From contig NZ_JACHGQ010000002.1 of assembly GCF_014202395.1 (NCBI RefSeq), forward strand, positions 145,579 through 209,578: a stretch of DNA of 64,000 nucleotides. The letters run 5' to 3'. A program made the translations under genes and the position numbers. Below the pieces are notes generated by a model. That model saw nothing but the letters and a program-made list of their open reading frames with translations. It had not been told where the DNA came from and made no database searches. The stretch comes from Histophilus somni (lineage in GTDB: Bacteria; Pseudomonadota; Gammaproteobacteria; Enterobacterales; Pasteurellaceae). Positions 30,604-39,522 of this stretch are shown piece by piece. Within the stretch, counting starts at the first letter, position 1. The number at the start of each line of letters is the position of its first letter.

Positions 30604-30630
30604 GGTTTCTCTTCCAAGTAAAGAGAAACC
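30604..30630 (-). terminator. Terminator of the NRAMP-related gene
   Basis: GGTTTCTCTT and AAGAGAAACC form a perfect 10-bp stem with a 7-nt loop; on the minus strand it is followed by TTTTT. It lies 29 bp downstream of the transporter stop. Confidence 0.85.
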
Positions 30631-30658
30631 GAAAATTGCTATCATCGCCTTAAATCAA

Positions 30659-31846
30659 TTAAGTAAACAGCCCAAAAACATATTTTGAGAGAGTTATAAT
30701 ACTTAAAATTGCCATGCTTACGACAACAATAGCCCCTGCAATTGTCATCCAAATAGGGTGTTTATAGTTACCAACAATATTTGTTTTATAAGCTGCTAAT
30801 AAGACTAAACCGAGTGAGATGGGTAAGATTAAACCATTTAATGTTCCTACGAACACTAGCACTTGGGCTGGTCTGCCTATGGTAGCAAGCACAACGGTAG
30901 AAATCACGATAAATGCCACGATAAAGCAATTTTTGTGTTTTTCGATGAATGGTGAAAATGATGTAATGAAAGATACAGAGGTATACGCCGCACCAATCAC
31001 AGAGGTAATAGATGCAGCCCAAATTACGATACCGAAAATCATTAACCCGACATTACCGGCAACGTAAGCAAACGGTGTTGAGGCTGGGTTTTTTGGATCC
31101 AGTTGGACCCCCATTGAAACAACACCCAATACCGCAAGGAACAGCACCACACGCATAATGGAAGCAATTAAGATTGCAGAAACAGAACTTCTGCTCACTT
31201 CTTTTAAGTTTTCTTTTCCTTTAATGCCCGCATCTAATAAACGGTGAGCTCCGGCAAAAGTAATGTAGCCACCAACTGTACCTCCCACAAGGGTGACAAT
31301 CGCAATAACATCTAATTTTTCAGGTAAGAAAGTGTGAACAACGGCATCAGCGATAGGTGGGTTGGCTTTTACTGCCACAAAGACAGTCAAGGCGATCATC
31401 ACAAACCCCATAATTTGAGCAAATCTATCCATTACTTTACCAGCTTCACGAAATAGGAATACACCAACAGCAATAATACCGCTGATAATTGCTCCCTTTT
31501 CAGGAGATACTCCAGTAAGAATATTCAAACCTAAGCCTGCACCACCCACATTACCAATATTAAACGCTAAGCCACCCATCACAATAAGCAATGCGAGAAA
31601 ATACCCCGCACCCGGCAATACTGCATTAGCAACATCTTGGGCTTTCTTTTCGGAAACGGCAATAATTCGCCAAATATTTAATTGAGCCCCGATATCAAGC
31701 AAAATAGAGAGCAAAATCACAAACCCAAAACTGGCAAATAAGTTTTGGGTAAATGTCGCTGTTTGGGTTAAGAAACCCGGTCCAATGGCTGAAGTCGCCA
31801 TTAAAAATGCCGCTCCAATAAGGGCACTGCGGTTATTGTTTGACAT
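30659..31846 (-). CDS. NRAMP-related membrane transporter
   Basis: Polytopic protein (395 aa, about 11 membrane segments) of the NRAMP superfamily, found with 5-oxoprolinase genes (YcsG type). It starts MSNNNRSALIGAAFLM at ATG 31846, after AAGGAA. Segment 1 reads SAIGPGFLTQTATFTQN, so the metal-binding DPGN motif of true Mn/Fe transporters is absent; segment 6 reads TFAGAHRLLDAG in place of the MPH motif. It is therefore unlikely to be MntH. It may carry an organic substrate such as 5-oxoproline, or another ion. Separate from pxpA by 125 bp. Confidence 0.85.
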   Translation of the reverse strand: MSNNNRSALIGAAFLMATSAIGPGFLTQTATFTQNLFASFGFVILLSILLDIGAQLNIWRIIAVSEKKAQDVANAVLPGAGYFLALLIVMGGLAFNIGNVGGAGLGLNILTGVSPEKGAIISGIIAVGVFLFREAGKVMDRFAQIMGFVMIALTVFVAVKANPPIADAVVHTFLPEKLDVIAIVTLVGGTVGGYITFAGAHRLLDAGIKGKENLKEVSRSSVSAILIASIMRVVLFLAVLGVVSMGVQLDPKNPASTPFAYVAGNVGLMIFGIVIWAASITSVIGAAYTSVSFITSFSPFIEKHKNCFIVAFIVISTVVLATIGRPAQVLVFVGTLNGLILPISLGLVLLAAYKTNIVGNYKHPIWMTIAGAIVVVSMAILSIITLSKYVFGLFT

Positions 31847-31971
31847 TGTGTTTTCCTTATGTTTTGTTTTAGAAATCAAGGCTATTTTTCTTTGCTTTGT
31901 AAAAGAAAAACAACCAAAAGAAAGGCGACTAGAACAAATAACATCTATTCCTATTTTTAGTAAAATTCTTA

Positions 31972-32715
31972 CTAAATTGAACTTGTAACCAAAATCCCTT
32001 TCTCCTTTAACTCTCTGCGAATACGCTTTGCAAATACGACTGCATGTTCACCATCACCATGTAAACAGATGCTGTCTGCTTTAATTGCCACATTACCGCC
32101 ATCAACAGTTGGAACAGTACCTTCAAGCACCATTTGTAACACTTGAGAAATAGCCTCCTCATCGTTCTCAACCATTGCATCATCACGAGTACGAGGCACA
32201 AGTGAACCATCAGCAAGGTAATGTCGATCAGCAAAGACCTCAGAGATAGTCGCTAGACCGTGCTGTTCAGCAACAGTCAGCATGATACTGCCAGAAAGCC
32301 CCATTAACTTAAGCGAAGGATCAACACTTTTCACTGTTTCTGCAATAAGTGCAGCTAAATGAGGATCTTTCGCTGCCATATTGTATAATGCTCCGTGAGG
32401 CTTTACATATTCCATCGTCACACCGGACGCATCACATAATGCTTTGACTGCCCCAAGTTGATAAAATAAACAAGCCTTAAGCTCATCATCTGGCAATTGC
32501 ATATTGGTTCTACCAAAATTTTCACGATCAGGAAAACTAGGGTGTGCTCCAATTCGTACATCGTTTTCTTTTGCCCACAAAATCGCTTTGCGTATTTCGT
32601 TGTAATCACCCGCATGTAATCCACAGCAAACATTTGCTGAACTGACAAGCTGTAAAAGTTGCTGGTCGTTGGCACAGCCCTCAGCAAGATCTACATTTAA
32701 ATCAATCTGTTTCAT
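31972..32715 (-). CDS. pxpA: 5-oxoprolinase subunit PxpA
   Basis: LamB/YcsF-family subunit (247 aa) of the ATP-dependent enzyme that opens 5-oxoproline to glutamate. Motifs are [14 protein letters not shown] (~3-16), [17 protein letters not shown] (~25-41), [14 protein letters not shown] (~56-69), VKPHGALYN (~103-111) and [10 protein letters not shown] (~222), which carry the conserved Asp, His and Lys residues. It overlaps pxpC by 14 nt. The order here is pxpB-pxpC-pxpA on the minus strand. Confidence 0.94.
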   Translation of the reverse strand: MKQIDLNVDLAEGCANDQQLLQLVSSANVCCGLHAGDYNEIRKAILWAKENDVRIGAHPSFPDRENFGRTNMQLPDDELKACLFYQLGAVKALCDASGVTMEYVKPHGALYNMAAKDPHLAALIAETVKSVDPSLKLMGLSGSIMLTVAEQHGLATISEVFADRHYLADGSLVPRTRDDAMVENDEEAISQVLQMVLEGTVPTVDGGNVAIKADSICLHGDGEHAVVFAKRIRRELKEKGILVTSSI

Positions 32716-33631
32716 TTACCTTTCTCCGAATATCCTCTAGATAGTTCTGATCTTGTTTAAAACGTGCCACCGCCTGTGTTCGGCTTAATAATTCAAACTG
32801 CACCGCACTGCCAATCGATGTCTGAGCAAGTCTTCCAAGATCAGCACTAATCACACAAGCAATTTTAGGGTAACCTCCTGTAGTTTGTGCATCTGCCATT
32901 AGTACAATAGGTTGCCCATCAGGTGGTACTTGCACTGTGCCAGCAGGCGCCGCATAGGAAAGCATTTCAAGAGGTGCGGTCAGTTTTAACGAATTTTCTG
33001 CAAAACGGTAGCCCATTCTACTGCTGTTATTTTGCAGAACCCATCTCTGTTGGAAAAAACGCTCACGACTTTCAGTAGTAAACGCCTCATATTCAGACGA
33101 AAGTGTCGTCCCAATCTTATGAGTAAAATCAATTGGTTCAATACTGAGAAATGATAACTGTATATCACGCAAAGCGGTGGGAATACAGTCTCCAGCTTTT
33201 AACATTCGTCCCTGATAACCACCAAATTGAGCCCTGAGATCAGTACTGGCTGAGCCTTGCACCTGTGGTACAAGAAAACCGCCAGCAACGCAAAGATAAG
33301 TATAATTACCTTTTATAATACGTTTAAGCGTTAAAGTTTGACGCACTTTGGCAGTATAACGAAAGTAGGAAAATACAGGCACGCCATCCAGTTCAGCCTC
33401 TACTAATGCACCAGTAAAACAAAATGGAGTATCGCAATCAAATGTCAAACTCATTCCACCAAGCGTAATTTCTATTGCTGGAGCGTTATTTGCATTTTTT
33501 AGTAATAAATTGCCTGCTTGTAAAGCCAAAGAATCCATTGCACCGCTGTGTCCAATACCGAGAGAACGAAAGCCATAACGACCTAAATCTTGAATATGAG
33601 CAAAACCTTGCACTTGTTTAATGTAGATCAT
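32702..33631 (-). CDS. pxpC: 5-oxoprolinase subunit PxpC
   Basis: KipA/YbgK family subunit (309 aa), related to the carboxyltransferase domain of urea amidolyase. Motifs are [33 protein letters not shown] at residues ~9-41 (landmark only), [18 protein letters not shown] (~205) and [22 protein letters not shown] (~237). PxpB and PxpC together act with PxpA on 5-oxoproline. The gene overlaps pxpB by 4 nt (ATGA) and pxpA by 14 nt. Confidence 0.93.
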   Translation of the reverse strand: MIYIKQVQGFAHIQDLGRYGFRSLGIGHSGAMDSLALQAGNLLLKNANNAPAIEITLGGMSLTFDCDTPFCFTGALVEAELDGVPVFSYFRYTAKVRQTLTLKRIIKGNYTYLCVAGGFLVPQVQGSASTDLRAQFGGYQGRMLKAGDCIPTALRDIQLSFLSIEPIDFTHKIGTTLSSEYEAFTTESRERFFQQRWVLQNNSSRMGYRFAENSLKLTAPLEMLSYAAPAGTVQVPPDGQPIVLMADAQTTGGYPKIACVISADLGRLAQTSIGSAVQFELLSRTQAVARFKQDQNYLEDIRRKVNETD

Positions 33632-34275
33632 AGTTGAATACTCTCTGCAACAAAACGGACATTATCACCCGCACTTAATAGTGTTGGTGGAGATTGTTGA
33701 ATATCAAATAGTGCTAAATCAGTACGCCCGAGCAACTGCCAGCCACCCGGTGAGGTAAAAGGATAAATTCCTGTTTGACTACCGCCAATGCCGACAGAGC
33801 CTGCAGGCACCTTAGTACGAGGTATATCACGTCTTGGTGTATAAAGATTTTCAGGTAACCCGTTTAGATAAGGAAATCCAGCTTGAAAACCGATCATAAA
33901 CACAGTGTAAACAGGTTCGGTATGACGGCGAATAATTTCTTTTGGCGTAGTTTGGTGAAATTGTGCTACATCAAATAAATCTTCACCAAACTCGCCACCA
34001 TAATGCACTGGAATCTCAATACAGCGTGGTGTTTTAACTGATTGTGGTTGATAATTTTCCCACAGTGATTGCAGGCTTTCAATTAATGGTTGACTATCTG
34101 CAAATAAATCGTAATAGACAGTAAAATTATTCATACCAACCACTACTTCTTGCACATTGGCAAGTTGCCTAGCCTGCTCTGCAATTTGCCAAATTCGCTG
34201 TTGCTTGGCAAGTTCAGCAGGAGGAGCAATTTCACAGAGAAGTGATTGTTCACTCGTATGATGAATGGTGAGCAT
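33628..34275 (-). CDS. pxpB: 5-oxoprolinase subunit PxpB
   Basis: KipI/YbgJ family subunit (215 aa), cyclophilin-like in its C-terminal part. Motifs are EIPVHYGGEFGEDLFDVAQ (~97-115), FMIGFQAGFPYLNGLP (~137-152), TKVPAGSVGIGGSQTGIYP (~164-182) and SPGGWQLLGRT (~184). ATG 34275 is preferred to TTG 34287. First gene of pxpBCA. The 186 bp upstream hold the promoter region and a short hairpin TGTAAAA/TTTTACA at 34301-34318. Confidence 0.93.
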   Translation of the reverse strand: MLTIHHTSEQSLLCEIAPPAELAKQQRIWQIAEQARQLANVQEVVVGMNNFTVYYDLFADSQPLIESLQSLWENYQPQSVKTPRCIEIPVHYGGEFGEDLFDVAQFHQTTPKEIIRRHTEPVYTVFMIGFQAGFPYLNGLPENLYTPRRDIPRTKVPAGSVGIGGSQTGIYPFTSPGGWQLLGRTDLALFDIQQSPPTLLSAGDNVRFVAESIQL

Positions 34276-34461
34276 AAAACGTTCCAAAATGTTAATGAAA
34301 TGTAAAAAATGTTTTACACCCGAATATCTTTTCTGTCAAATCAATTTGTAAAAATTGCGATTTATACGTTATTTTTATTACAAAATATCGCTTTATTCAT
34401 ATTGCCAGCTTCTGTCATTACGACAACTTTGTCTTTATAACAATGGATATAATAAGCACCA

Positions 34462-35736
34462 CTAAGATAACCAATTCATTGGTACAATCACAACATCAGG
34501 AAAGAACACCATCAACATTAAAATAGCAACATAAACTAACAAAAACGGCGAAATTCCCTTACTAATTTTACTTATGCCAAGTTTAGCAATTCCCGAACCA
34601 ACATAAAGTACCGTTCCCACTGGAGGTGTGATTAAGCCAATCGATAAGTTAATCACCATCATAATACCAAAATAAGCAATATCGATATTGTAAGCTCTCA
34701 ATACTGGCAATAATACGGGTACAAAAATTAATACTGCAGGAATTAAATCCATTACACAACCAACGAGTAATAAGAAAATCATAATAACCAACATTAATAC
34801 CGTTGAATTGTCAGTTAATCCTTTGATAAATTGCACCAACTCCGTTGGAATTTGAGCAACAGTAATTGCAAATGCAGAAATCATTGCCGCAGCCGCAACA
34901 AACATCACCATTGAAGTAGTTTTAATCGTATTTAAAAAGACCTCGATTAAATTTTCTTTATTTAAACTGCGATAGCCAAGACTAACCAATCCCGCATAAA
35001 TCGCCGCAACTACACCTGCTTCTGTTGGAGTAAAAATACCGCCACGCAACCCAACAATGATAATGACCGGTAACAATAATGGGAAAAAAGCTTTTTTAAA
35101 AGCTTGCCAGCGTTCTGCACCAGATTGTTTCGGTTTTATATTTTCTTCGTGATTACGATATAAAAATTTCCACATTAACCACAATCCGGTAACCATTAAT
35201 AATCCAGGAACCGTGCCACCCATAAATAATTTGGTAATGGATGCACCTGCGGTAATTCCATATACAATCATTGGAATACTTGGAGGAATGACCACCGAAA
35301 TAATTCCTGCCGCACAGACTAAACCTGTAGAACGAGCAACATCATATTTTTTAGCTACCATCATTGGAATTAAAATTGCACCTAACGCTGCGGTGTCTGC
35401 TACAGCAGAACCAGATAACCCAGCAAAGATTAAACCTGAAATAATCACTACATAACCTAATCCTCCTTTAATATGTCCTACCATACTCATAGCAAAATTG
35501 ATAATCCGCTCAGAAATACCGCCGTATTTCATAATTTCACCAGTCAGCATAAAAAATGGAATTGCCATTAAGGGAAAGTTATTAGTACCCATTACAAAGT
35601 TTTCAGCAATTAATTGAGTATCAAACATATCCATATGCCATAACATAAAACTGGCACTCAGTAACATTGATAACGCTACTGGCACACCAAGAAATAAAAA
35701 TAGGAATAAGCTACCTAAAAATAATCCTAACATCAT
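34462..35736 (-). CDS. TRAP transporter large permease DctM
   Basis: Large membrane subunit (424 aa, about 12 segments) of a TRAP transporter, which imports organic acids using a sodium gradient. Motifs are FMLTGEIMKYGGISERI (~61), GLSGSAVADTAALGAILIPMM (~107-127), IPPSIPMIVYGI (~150) and PPVGTVLYVGSGIAKL (~378). Start ATG 35736 overlaps the DctQ stop as ATGA. Adjacent sugar-acid genes suggest uronate or aldonate as substrate. I recall the same order in H. influenzae (HI0050 region). Confidence 0.93.
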   Translation of the reverse strand: MMLGLFLGSLFLFLFLGVPVALSMLLSASFMLWHMDMFDTQLIAENFVMGTNNFPLMAIPFFMLTGEIMKYGGISERIINFAMSMVGHIKGGLGYVVIISGLIFAGLSGSAVADTAALGAILIPMMVAKKYDVARSTGLVCAAGIISVVIPPSIPMIVYGITAGASITKLFMGGTVPGLLMVTGLWLMWKFLYRNHEENIKPKQSGAERWQAFKKAFFPLLLPVIIIVGLRGGIFTPTEAGVVAAIYAGLVSLGYRSLNKENLIEVFLNTIKTTSMVMFVAAAAMISAFAITVAQIPTELVQFIKGLTDNSTVLMLVIMIFLLLVGCVMDLIPAVLIFVPVLLPVLRAYNIDIAYFGIMMVINLSIGLITPPVGTVLYVGSGIAKLGISKISKGISPFLLVYVAILMLMVFFPDVVIVPMNWLS

Positions 35737-36212
35737 GCTTTCCCTCCTCTAAATGCCAGTTTTAAATGTTTCCATAAATTGGTAAAAACCACGAGAAAAT
35801 AAGATAAGGAAGAAATCACAGCTGCTAAATATAAAAATGCGGTAGAAATTTCCGTTGCGGGCATTTTTTGTGTATAAGTCAGCAACATTAATTGATATGC
35901 ACCATAAGTAATAAAAGATAAGGCAAGCAACACTAATATATCAGCAAAAAATAAGGCATACATCTGTACGTATGCAGGTAAATAAGAAATCACAATATCA
36001 ACAGTCAAATGCCCTCTTTCTTTGGCAACTAAGATAATGCCTAAAAAAATCATATAGACGAAACAAATTCGAGCAAATTCTTCCGACCAAGCAATACCTG
36101 AATCGAAAAAATAACGTAGCATGGCATTAAAAAAGACCAATAAAATCATTGTCACTAATGCAATCACTGCCAACATCTTTAAAGTGCGGTCAAGTGTGGT
36201 AGAAAATTTCAT
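35733..36212 (-). CDS. TRAP transporter small permease DctQ
   Basis: Small membrane subunit (159 aa) with four hydrophobic helices at about residues 14-34, 46-66, 88-108 and 127-150. Family landmarks are NAMLRYFFDSGIAWSEEFARICFVYMIFLG (~29-58, landmark only) and KERGHLTVDI (~64). It couples to DctM by a 4-nt overlap. An uptake signal AAGTGCGGT at about 36182-36190 lies within codons 8-11. Confidence 0.92.
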   Translation of the reverse strand: MKFSTTLDRTLKMLAVIALVTMILLVFFNAMLRYFFDSGIAWSEEFARICFVYMIFLGIILVAKERGHLTVDIVISYLPAYVQMYALFFADILVLLALSFITYGAYQLMLLTYTQKMPATEISTAFLYLAAVISSLSYFLVVFTNLWKHLKLAFRGGKA

Positions 36213-36242
36213 TGTTTTATCTCCTAAAAAGCGATAGGAAAA

Positions 36243-36266
36243 AGGCTGTTTGCTAACAAACAGCCT
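36243..36266 (-). terminator. Hairpin with T tract between dctP and dctQ
   Basis: AGGCTGTTTG (36243-36252) and CAAACAGCCT (36257-36266) form a 10-bp stem with a 4-nt loop, followed on the minus strand by TTTTT. As an internal partial terminator it would keep binding-protein mRNA above that of the two permeases. Confidence 0.8.
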
Positions 36267-36276
36267 ATGATTTCAA

Positions 36277-37260
36277 TTATTTAGCGGCTTGAATTTTTTC
36301 AATCACGCCTTTTGCCCAATCATATTTTTGATAAAAATTTTGATAAAGTGTTTCAGAGGCTTTCAACATATCTGCTTTAAACTGCTCGGACGGAATAATT
36401 ACTTCTTTACCGTTTTTATGGAAGAAGTCTTTAACATCTTGTTCCATCTTCATCGCTAATTCCCATTCTTTCTCTTGATATAATTTAGCCGCTTCTAAGA
36501 AAATTTCTTGATCTTCTTTTGACATTTTATTCCAAGTTTTCAAGCTTAATTGCAATAATCCCGGTGAGAAAATATGGTTAGTTTGGATAATGTATTTTTG
36601 TACTTCATACAAACCGGAATCTTTGAGCAACATATATGGATTTTCTTGGCCATCAATCACTTTTTGCTCTAATGCAGTAAAGACTTCACTTAATGGCATG
36701 CTTTGCGGGTTAATATTCATTGCTTTTGCCCAATCCACAAACAAGGAATTCAATGGCACTCTTAAACGTAATCCTTTGAAATCATCGAATTTTTCCAATT
36801 TTTTATTGGACGAAATCACACGAAAACCGTTCATGCCGTAAGCCAATAATTTAATACCGTATTGTTCCATTTTATCGCCAATTTCTTTTGCAATCGGAGA
36901 TTCCAATACCTTTTTCGCTTCAACATTGTCTTTAAATAAATACGGCATTTCCCACACACCAAAAATAGGATCCACATTTTGTAACAATAAGCCGGTAATT
37001 CCACCTTCAATCGTACCATTGCGTAAGCCATTTACGATTTGATCTTCGCCGCCCAATTGATTATTTGGGAAAATACGAATTTCATAGCGACCTTGCGTTT
37101 TTTCTTCAACGGTTTTCTTGAAAACTTCGTTTAATACAATATTTGACGGGTGCATATCGGAATTAAAATGTCCGATTTTAATTACAGTTTTAGCAAATGC
37201 CGAACTACTAAATACTAAGCCTGCAACAACTAATACTTTAGTTAATTTTTTGAGTTTCAT
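36277..37260 (-). CDS. TRAP transporter substrate-binding protein DctP
   Basis: Periplasmic receptor (327 aa) of the TRAP system. Signal peptide MKLKKLTKVLVVAGLVFSSSAFA, landmark only, then KTVIKIGHFNSDMHPSNIVLNEVF. Motifs: FPNNQLGGEDQIVNGLRNG (~64), YGMNGFRVISSNK (~141), LRLRVPLN (~166) with the Arg that clamps the substrate carboxylate, and PLSEVFTALEQKVIDGQENP (~191). It lies 28 bp after the dehydrogenase gene and is probably cotranscribed with it. The ligand is likely a sugar acid. Confidence 0.93.
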   Translation of the reverse strand: MKLKKLTKVLVVAGLVFSSSAFAKTVIKIGHFNSDMHPSNIVLNEVFKKTVEEKTQGRYEIRIFPNNQLGGEDQIVNGLRNGTIEGGITGLLLQNVDPIFGVWEMPYLFKDNVEAKKVLESPIAKEIGDKMEQYGIKLLAYGMNGFRVISSNKKLEKFDDFKGLRLRVPLNSLFVDWAKAMNINPQSMPLSEVFTALEQKVIDGQENPYMLLKDSGLYEVQKYIIQTNHIFSPGLLQLSLKTWNKMSKEDQEIFLEAAKLYQEKEWELAMKMEQDVKDFFHKNGKEVIIPSEQFKADMLKASETLYQNFYQKYDWAKGVIEKIQAAK

Positions 37261-37288
37261 AATTATTACCTCATAGGTTAGTTAAGAC

Positions 37289-38314
37289 TTAAAATACAGC
37301 AATGATTTTTAAATAATCATCAGGATTTTCTGAAAGCTCTTCGATGTAGTGAGGAATTTCATCAAATGTAATTACCTTACTAATAATATTCTTCGGTTCA
37401 ATCTTTCTGGATTCTAAAAGTTTTAATGCTTCTTCAAATTCCCCCTTGCTTGTTCTTGCTCCATAAATGTTAAGTTCTTTGAAGGTAATTAAATTAGTTG
37501 GTAGTGGCGTTTCGTTTTTCGGCCATCCAGTTAAAGCAATACGTCCTGCAAAAGAAGTATATTTAAGCGTATTTTGTACAGCAATATTTGCTCCTGACGC
37601 TTCAATAACAACCTCAGCCATTCTTCCGTTAGTAATGGATTTAATAGCTTCAAGATCATTTTCTTTTGCTGGGTTAATTATATTTGGAATGCCAATAGAT
37701 TTTGCGTAATCTAATCGCTTGTCTAAAATGTCAATTAAAATTGGTGTCGCACCATAAGCTTTGGCAACTAATGCAGCCATCAGTCCAATCGCACCTGCAC
37801 CGATGATAGCAACGTGTTCTCCGGCTTTTACTTTGGTTCTACGAATTGCATGTAATGAAATAGTTAAAGGTTCTGCTAAAGCCAGTTCATGTATCGGTAT
37901 ATCAGGTGCTTTAATAAGCATATGAGCTGGATGTCTAACAATTTCTTGCATTGCTCCATCAATATGTACCCCCAAAACTTTTAGTGCCTCACAGCAATTT
38001 GTTCTACTGATTGAACAAGGATAGCAATGTCCACAATAAATGTAAGGTTCGAGAATTACACGATCACCTATATTAATATTTTTTGGCATACCAACACCGG
38101 ATTCAATGACTGTACCAACAATTTCATGTCCTAAAATTCTAGGGTAAGTTACCAGCGGATTTGTACCTCTAAATGCACCAATATCAGATCCGCAGATTCC
38201 TATACTCTCTACTTTGATCAGAACATCACACTCACCTTTTTTAGGATACAACACGGTCTTTATATCAACCTTCTTAGGTTCCACGAGACAAACTGATCTT
38301 ACGTATTTGCTCAT
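37289..38314 (-). CDS. Zinc-dependent dehydrogenase of a sugar-acid pathway
   Basis: Medium-chain alcohol dehydrogenase (341 aa). Catalytic zinc site: GICGSDIGAFRG (Cys ~40) and LGHEIVG. Structural zinc site: CGHCYPCSISRTNCC (~95-109). Rossmann segment: VAIIGAGAIGLMAALVAKAYG (~169). It resembles LgoD and HI0053-type sugar-acid dehydrogenases; oxidation of an L-gulonate, L-galactonate or similar hexonate is plausible. ATG 38314 follows AGAGGGA; the longer frame to 38347 lacks a ribosome site. It is first in the operon with the TRAP genes and divergent from a UxuR-like regulator. Confidence 0.85.
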   Translation of the reverse strand: MSKYVRSVCLVEPKKVDIKTVLYPKKGECDVLIKVESIGICGSDIGAFRGTNPLVTYPRILGHEIVGTVIESGVGMPKNINIGDRVILEPYIYCGHCYPCSISRTNCCEALKVLGVHIDGAMQEIVRHPAHMLIKAPDIPIHELALAEPLTISLHAIRRTKVKAGEHVAIIGAGAIGLMAALVAKAYGATPILIDILDKRLDYAKSIGIPNIINPAKENDLEAIKSITNGRMAEVVIEASGANIAVQNTLKYTSFAGRIALTGWPKNETPLPTNLITFKELNIYGARTSKGEFEEALKLLESRKIEPKNIISKVITFDEIPHYIEELSENPDDYLKIIAVF

Positions 38315-38400
38315 AATGTTTCCCTCTTTAACAAAGTTAATCGACATTTAATGTCGTCAATGATATTTTATGAACAGACAGTAACATCAAAGTATATTTT

Positions 38401-38412
38401 TTGGTATTCCAA
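38401..38412. promoter_or_regulatory. UxuR-like operator 1
   Basis: TTGGTATTCCAA is a TTGG-N4-CCAA dyad one base away from the ExuR/UxuR-type TTGGTATACCAA. It lies between the divergent dehydrogenase and regulator genes, next to a CRP site. Confidence 0.65.
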
Positions 38413-38423
38413 TTTTCTATAAT

Positions 38424-38439
38424 TGTGATACTGATCACA
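38424..38439. promoter_or_regulatory. CRP-binding site between dehydrogenase and uxuR-like genes
   Basis: TGTGATACTGATCACA is a perfect TGTGA-N6-TCACA site, located between the two TTGG-N4-CCAA operators. Catabolite control of this sugar-acid operon is predicted. Confidence 0.8.
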
Positions 38440-38449
38440 TAAATTTATT

Positions 38450-38461
38450 TTGGCGTGCCAA
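38450..38461. promoter_or_regulatory. UxuR-like operator 2 at the regulator start
   Basis: TTGGCGTGCCAA repeats the TTGG-N4-CCAA pattern 49 bp from operator 1. It ends 14 bp before the regulator ATG, fitting autorepression. Confidence 0.55.
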
Positions 38462-38475
38462 TATTGCGAGGATTT

Positions 38476-39225
38476 ATGCAAAATAATTCTAGAACTTACA
38501 CAAAAATAGGAAAAATACTTAAAGAGGAAATTTCTCAAGGAAAATACAAAATAGGCGATAAGCTACCTACCGAGAGAAATATTTCTGAAAGATTTGAAGT
38601 AAGTAGAACTATCGTAAGGGAAGCGATAGTAATGTTGGAAGTGGAAAAGATTATTGAAGTAAGAAAAGGATCCGGAATATACGTCATAAAAATCCCAGAT
38701 CTTCTTCAAGAAGAAGCAGATAATAAGCTAAGAGATGTAGGCCCATTTGAACTACTTCAAGCACGACAATTGTTAGAAAGCAGTATTGCTGAATTTGCTG
38801 CACAACAGGTTACCAAACAAGATATTTTACGACTTAGGCAAATTCTTGATAAAGAAAAGGAATTATTTGCTCAAAATATTGATGACTGCAGTGCTGACAA
38901 AGAATTCCATCTTGCTCTTGCCGAAATTACTGGAAACGATGTCCTTATTCAAACTCAAGAGCAACTTTGGAAATATCGTTTTAATAATGCTATGTGGACA
39001 CAGCTTCATTCGCGTATCATACATAATGATCTCCATCACTTATGGATTAAAGATCATGAAACGATTTTAAATGCGATTCAGCGCAAAAATCCTGCTTTGG
39101 CACGTAAAGCAATGTGGCAACATCTAGAAAATGTTAAAACTAAATTGCTTGAATTATCCGATGTAGAGGACACTAATTTTGATGGATATCTATTCAATGT
39201 AAACCCCGTTATAGTAGGAATCTAA
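38476..39225 (+). CDS. uxuR: GntR/FadR-family regulator, UxuR-like
   Basis: Repressor (249 aa) of sugar-acid uptake and oxidation. The N-terminal winged helix-turn-helix has LPTERNISERFEVSRTIVREAIVMLEVEKIIEVRKGSGIYV (residues ~32-72, landmark only). The C-terminal FCD ligand domain has FELLQARQLLESSIAEFAA, KEFHLALAEITGNDVL and DHETILNAIQRKNPALARKAMWQHLENV, with the metal-binding Asp and His residues. ATG 38476 follows GAGGAT; the frame could begin at GTG 38455, but that lies in an operator. Effector probably a hexuronate or aldonate. Confidence 0.85.
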   Translation: MQNNSRTYTKIGKILKEEISQGKYKIGDKLPTERNISERFEVSRTIVREAIVMLEVEKIIEVRKGSGIYVIKIPDLLQEEADNKLRDVGPFELLQARQLLESSIAEFAAQQVTKQDILRLRQILDKEKELFAQNIDDCSADKEFHLALAEITGNDVLIQTQEQLWKYRFNNAMWTQLHSRIIHNDLHHLWIKDHETILNAIQRKNPALARKAMWQHLENVKTKLLELSDVEDTNFDGYLFNVNPVIVGI

Positions 39226-39522
39226 AACTACATAAAGAAATTTACTGTGAAAAAGCTCATTGGTTTGGAATAAACCCAACGAGCTAATATCTTTAATATG
39301 ATAACTGATTACATAGGTTTATACCGTTTTTAAGTTAACCTAATTTAATTCAAGAACTGCGTTCTGTATTTCATAGGACACACTTTCACTTGAATATACT
39401 TATTGTTGTAATAATGCAATACTGGTGCTAGAATATTTTTTCATATTCACTCCTCATTTAGATTAAAAAATAGACTATAAAAACATCCATTTTCTCATCT
39501 TAAACAATGGGTTAAGTTTTTT
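39226..39522. other. Intergenic stretch with gene remnant, left edge of the mcc cassette
   Basis: No full gene. An imperfect stem (AGCTC 39254-39258 with GAGCT 39281-39285) may end uxuR. At 39400-39444 on the minus strand a 14-codon frame MKKYSSTSIALLQQ begins like the secreted-protein gene at 42271, with the same upstream ribosome site, then diverges after four residues. CTTAA/TTAAG at 39499-39516 is followed by TTTTTT on the plus strand. Confidence 0.5.
39432..39477. repeat. 46-bp direct repeat, left copy
   Basis: Identical over all 46 bases to 42259-42304, in the same orientation. It contains a ribosome site, the ATG and the first codons MKKY of a minus-strand gene, plus one arm of the terminator seen intact at the right copy. 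The two copies bracket the microcin C-like genes. Confidence 0.9.

Noticed and set aside
30659..31846. Calling the NRAMP-fold gene mntH
   Set aside because: The DPGN and MPH metal-binding motifs are missing and it neighbours 5-oxoprolinase genes.
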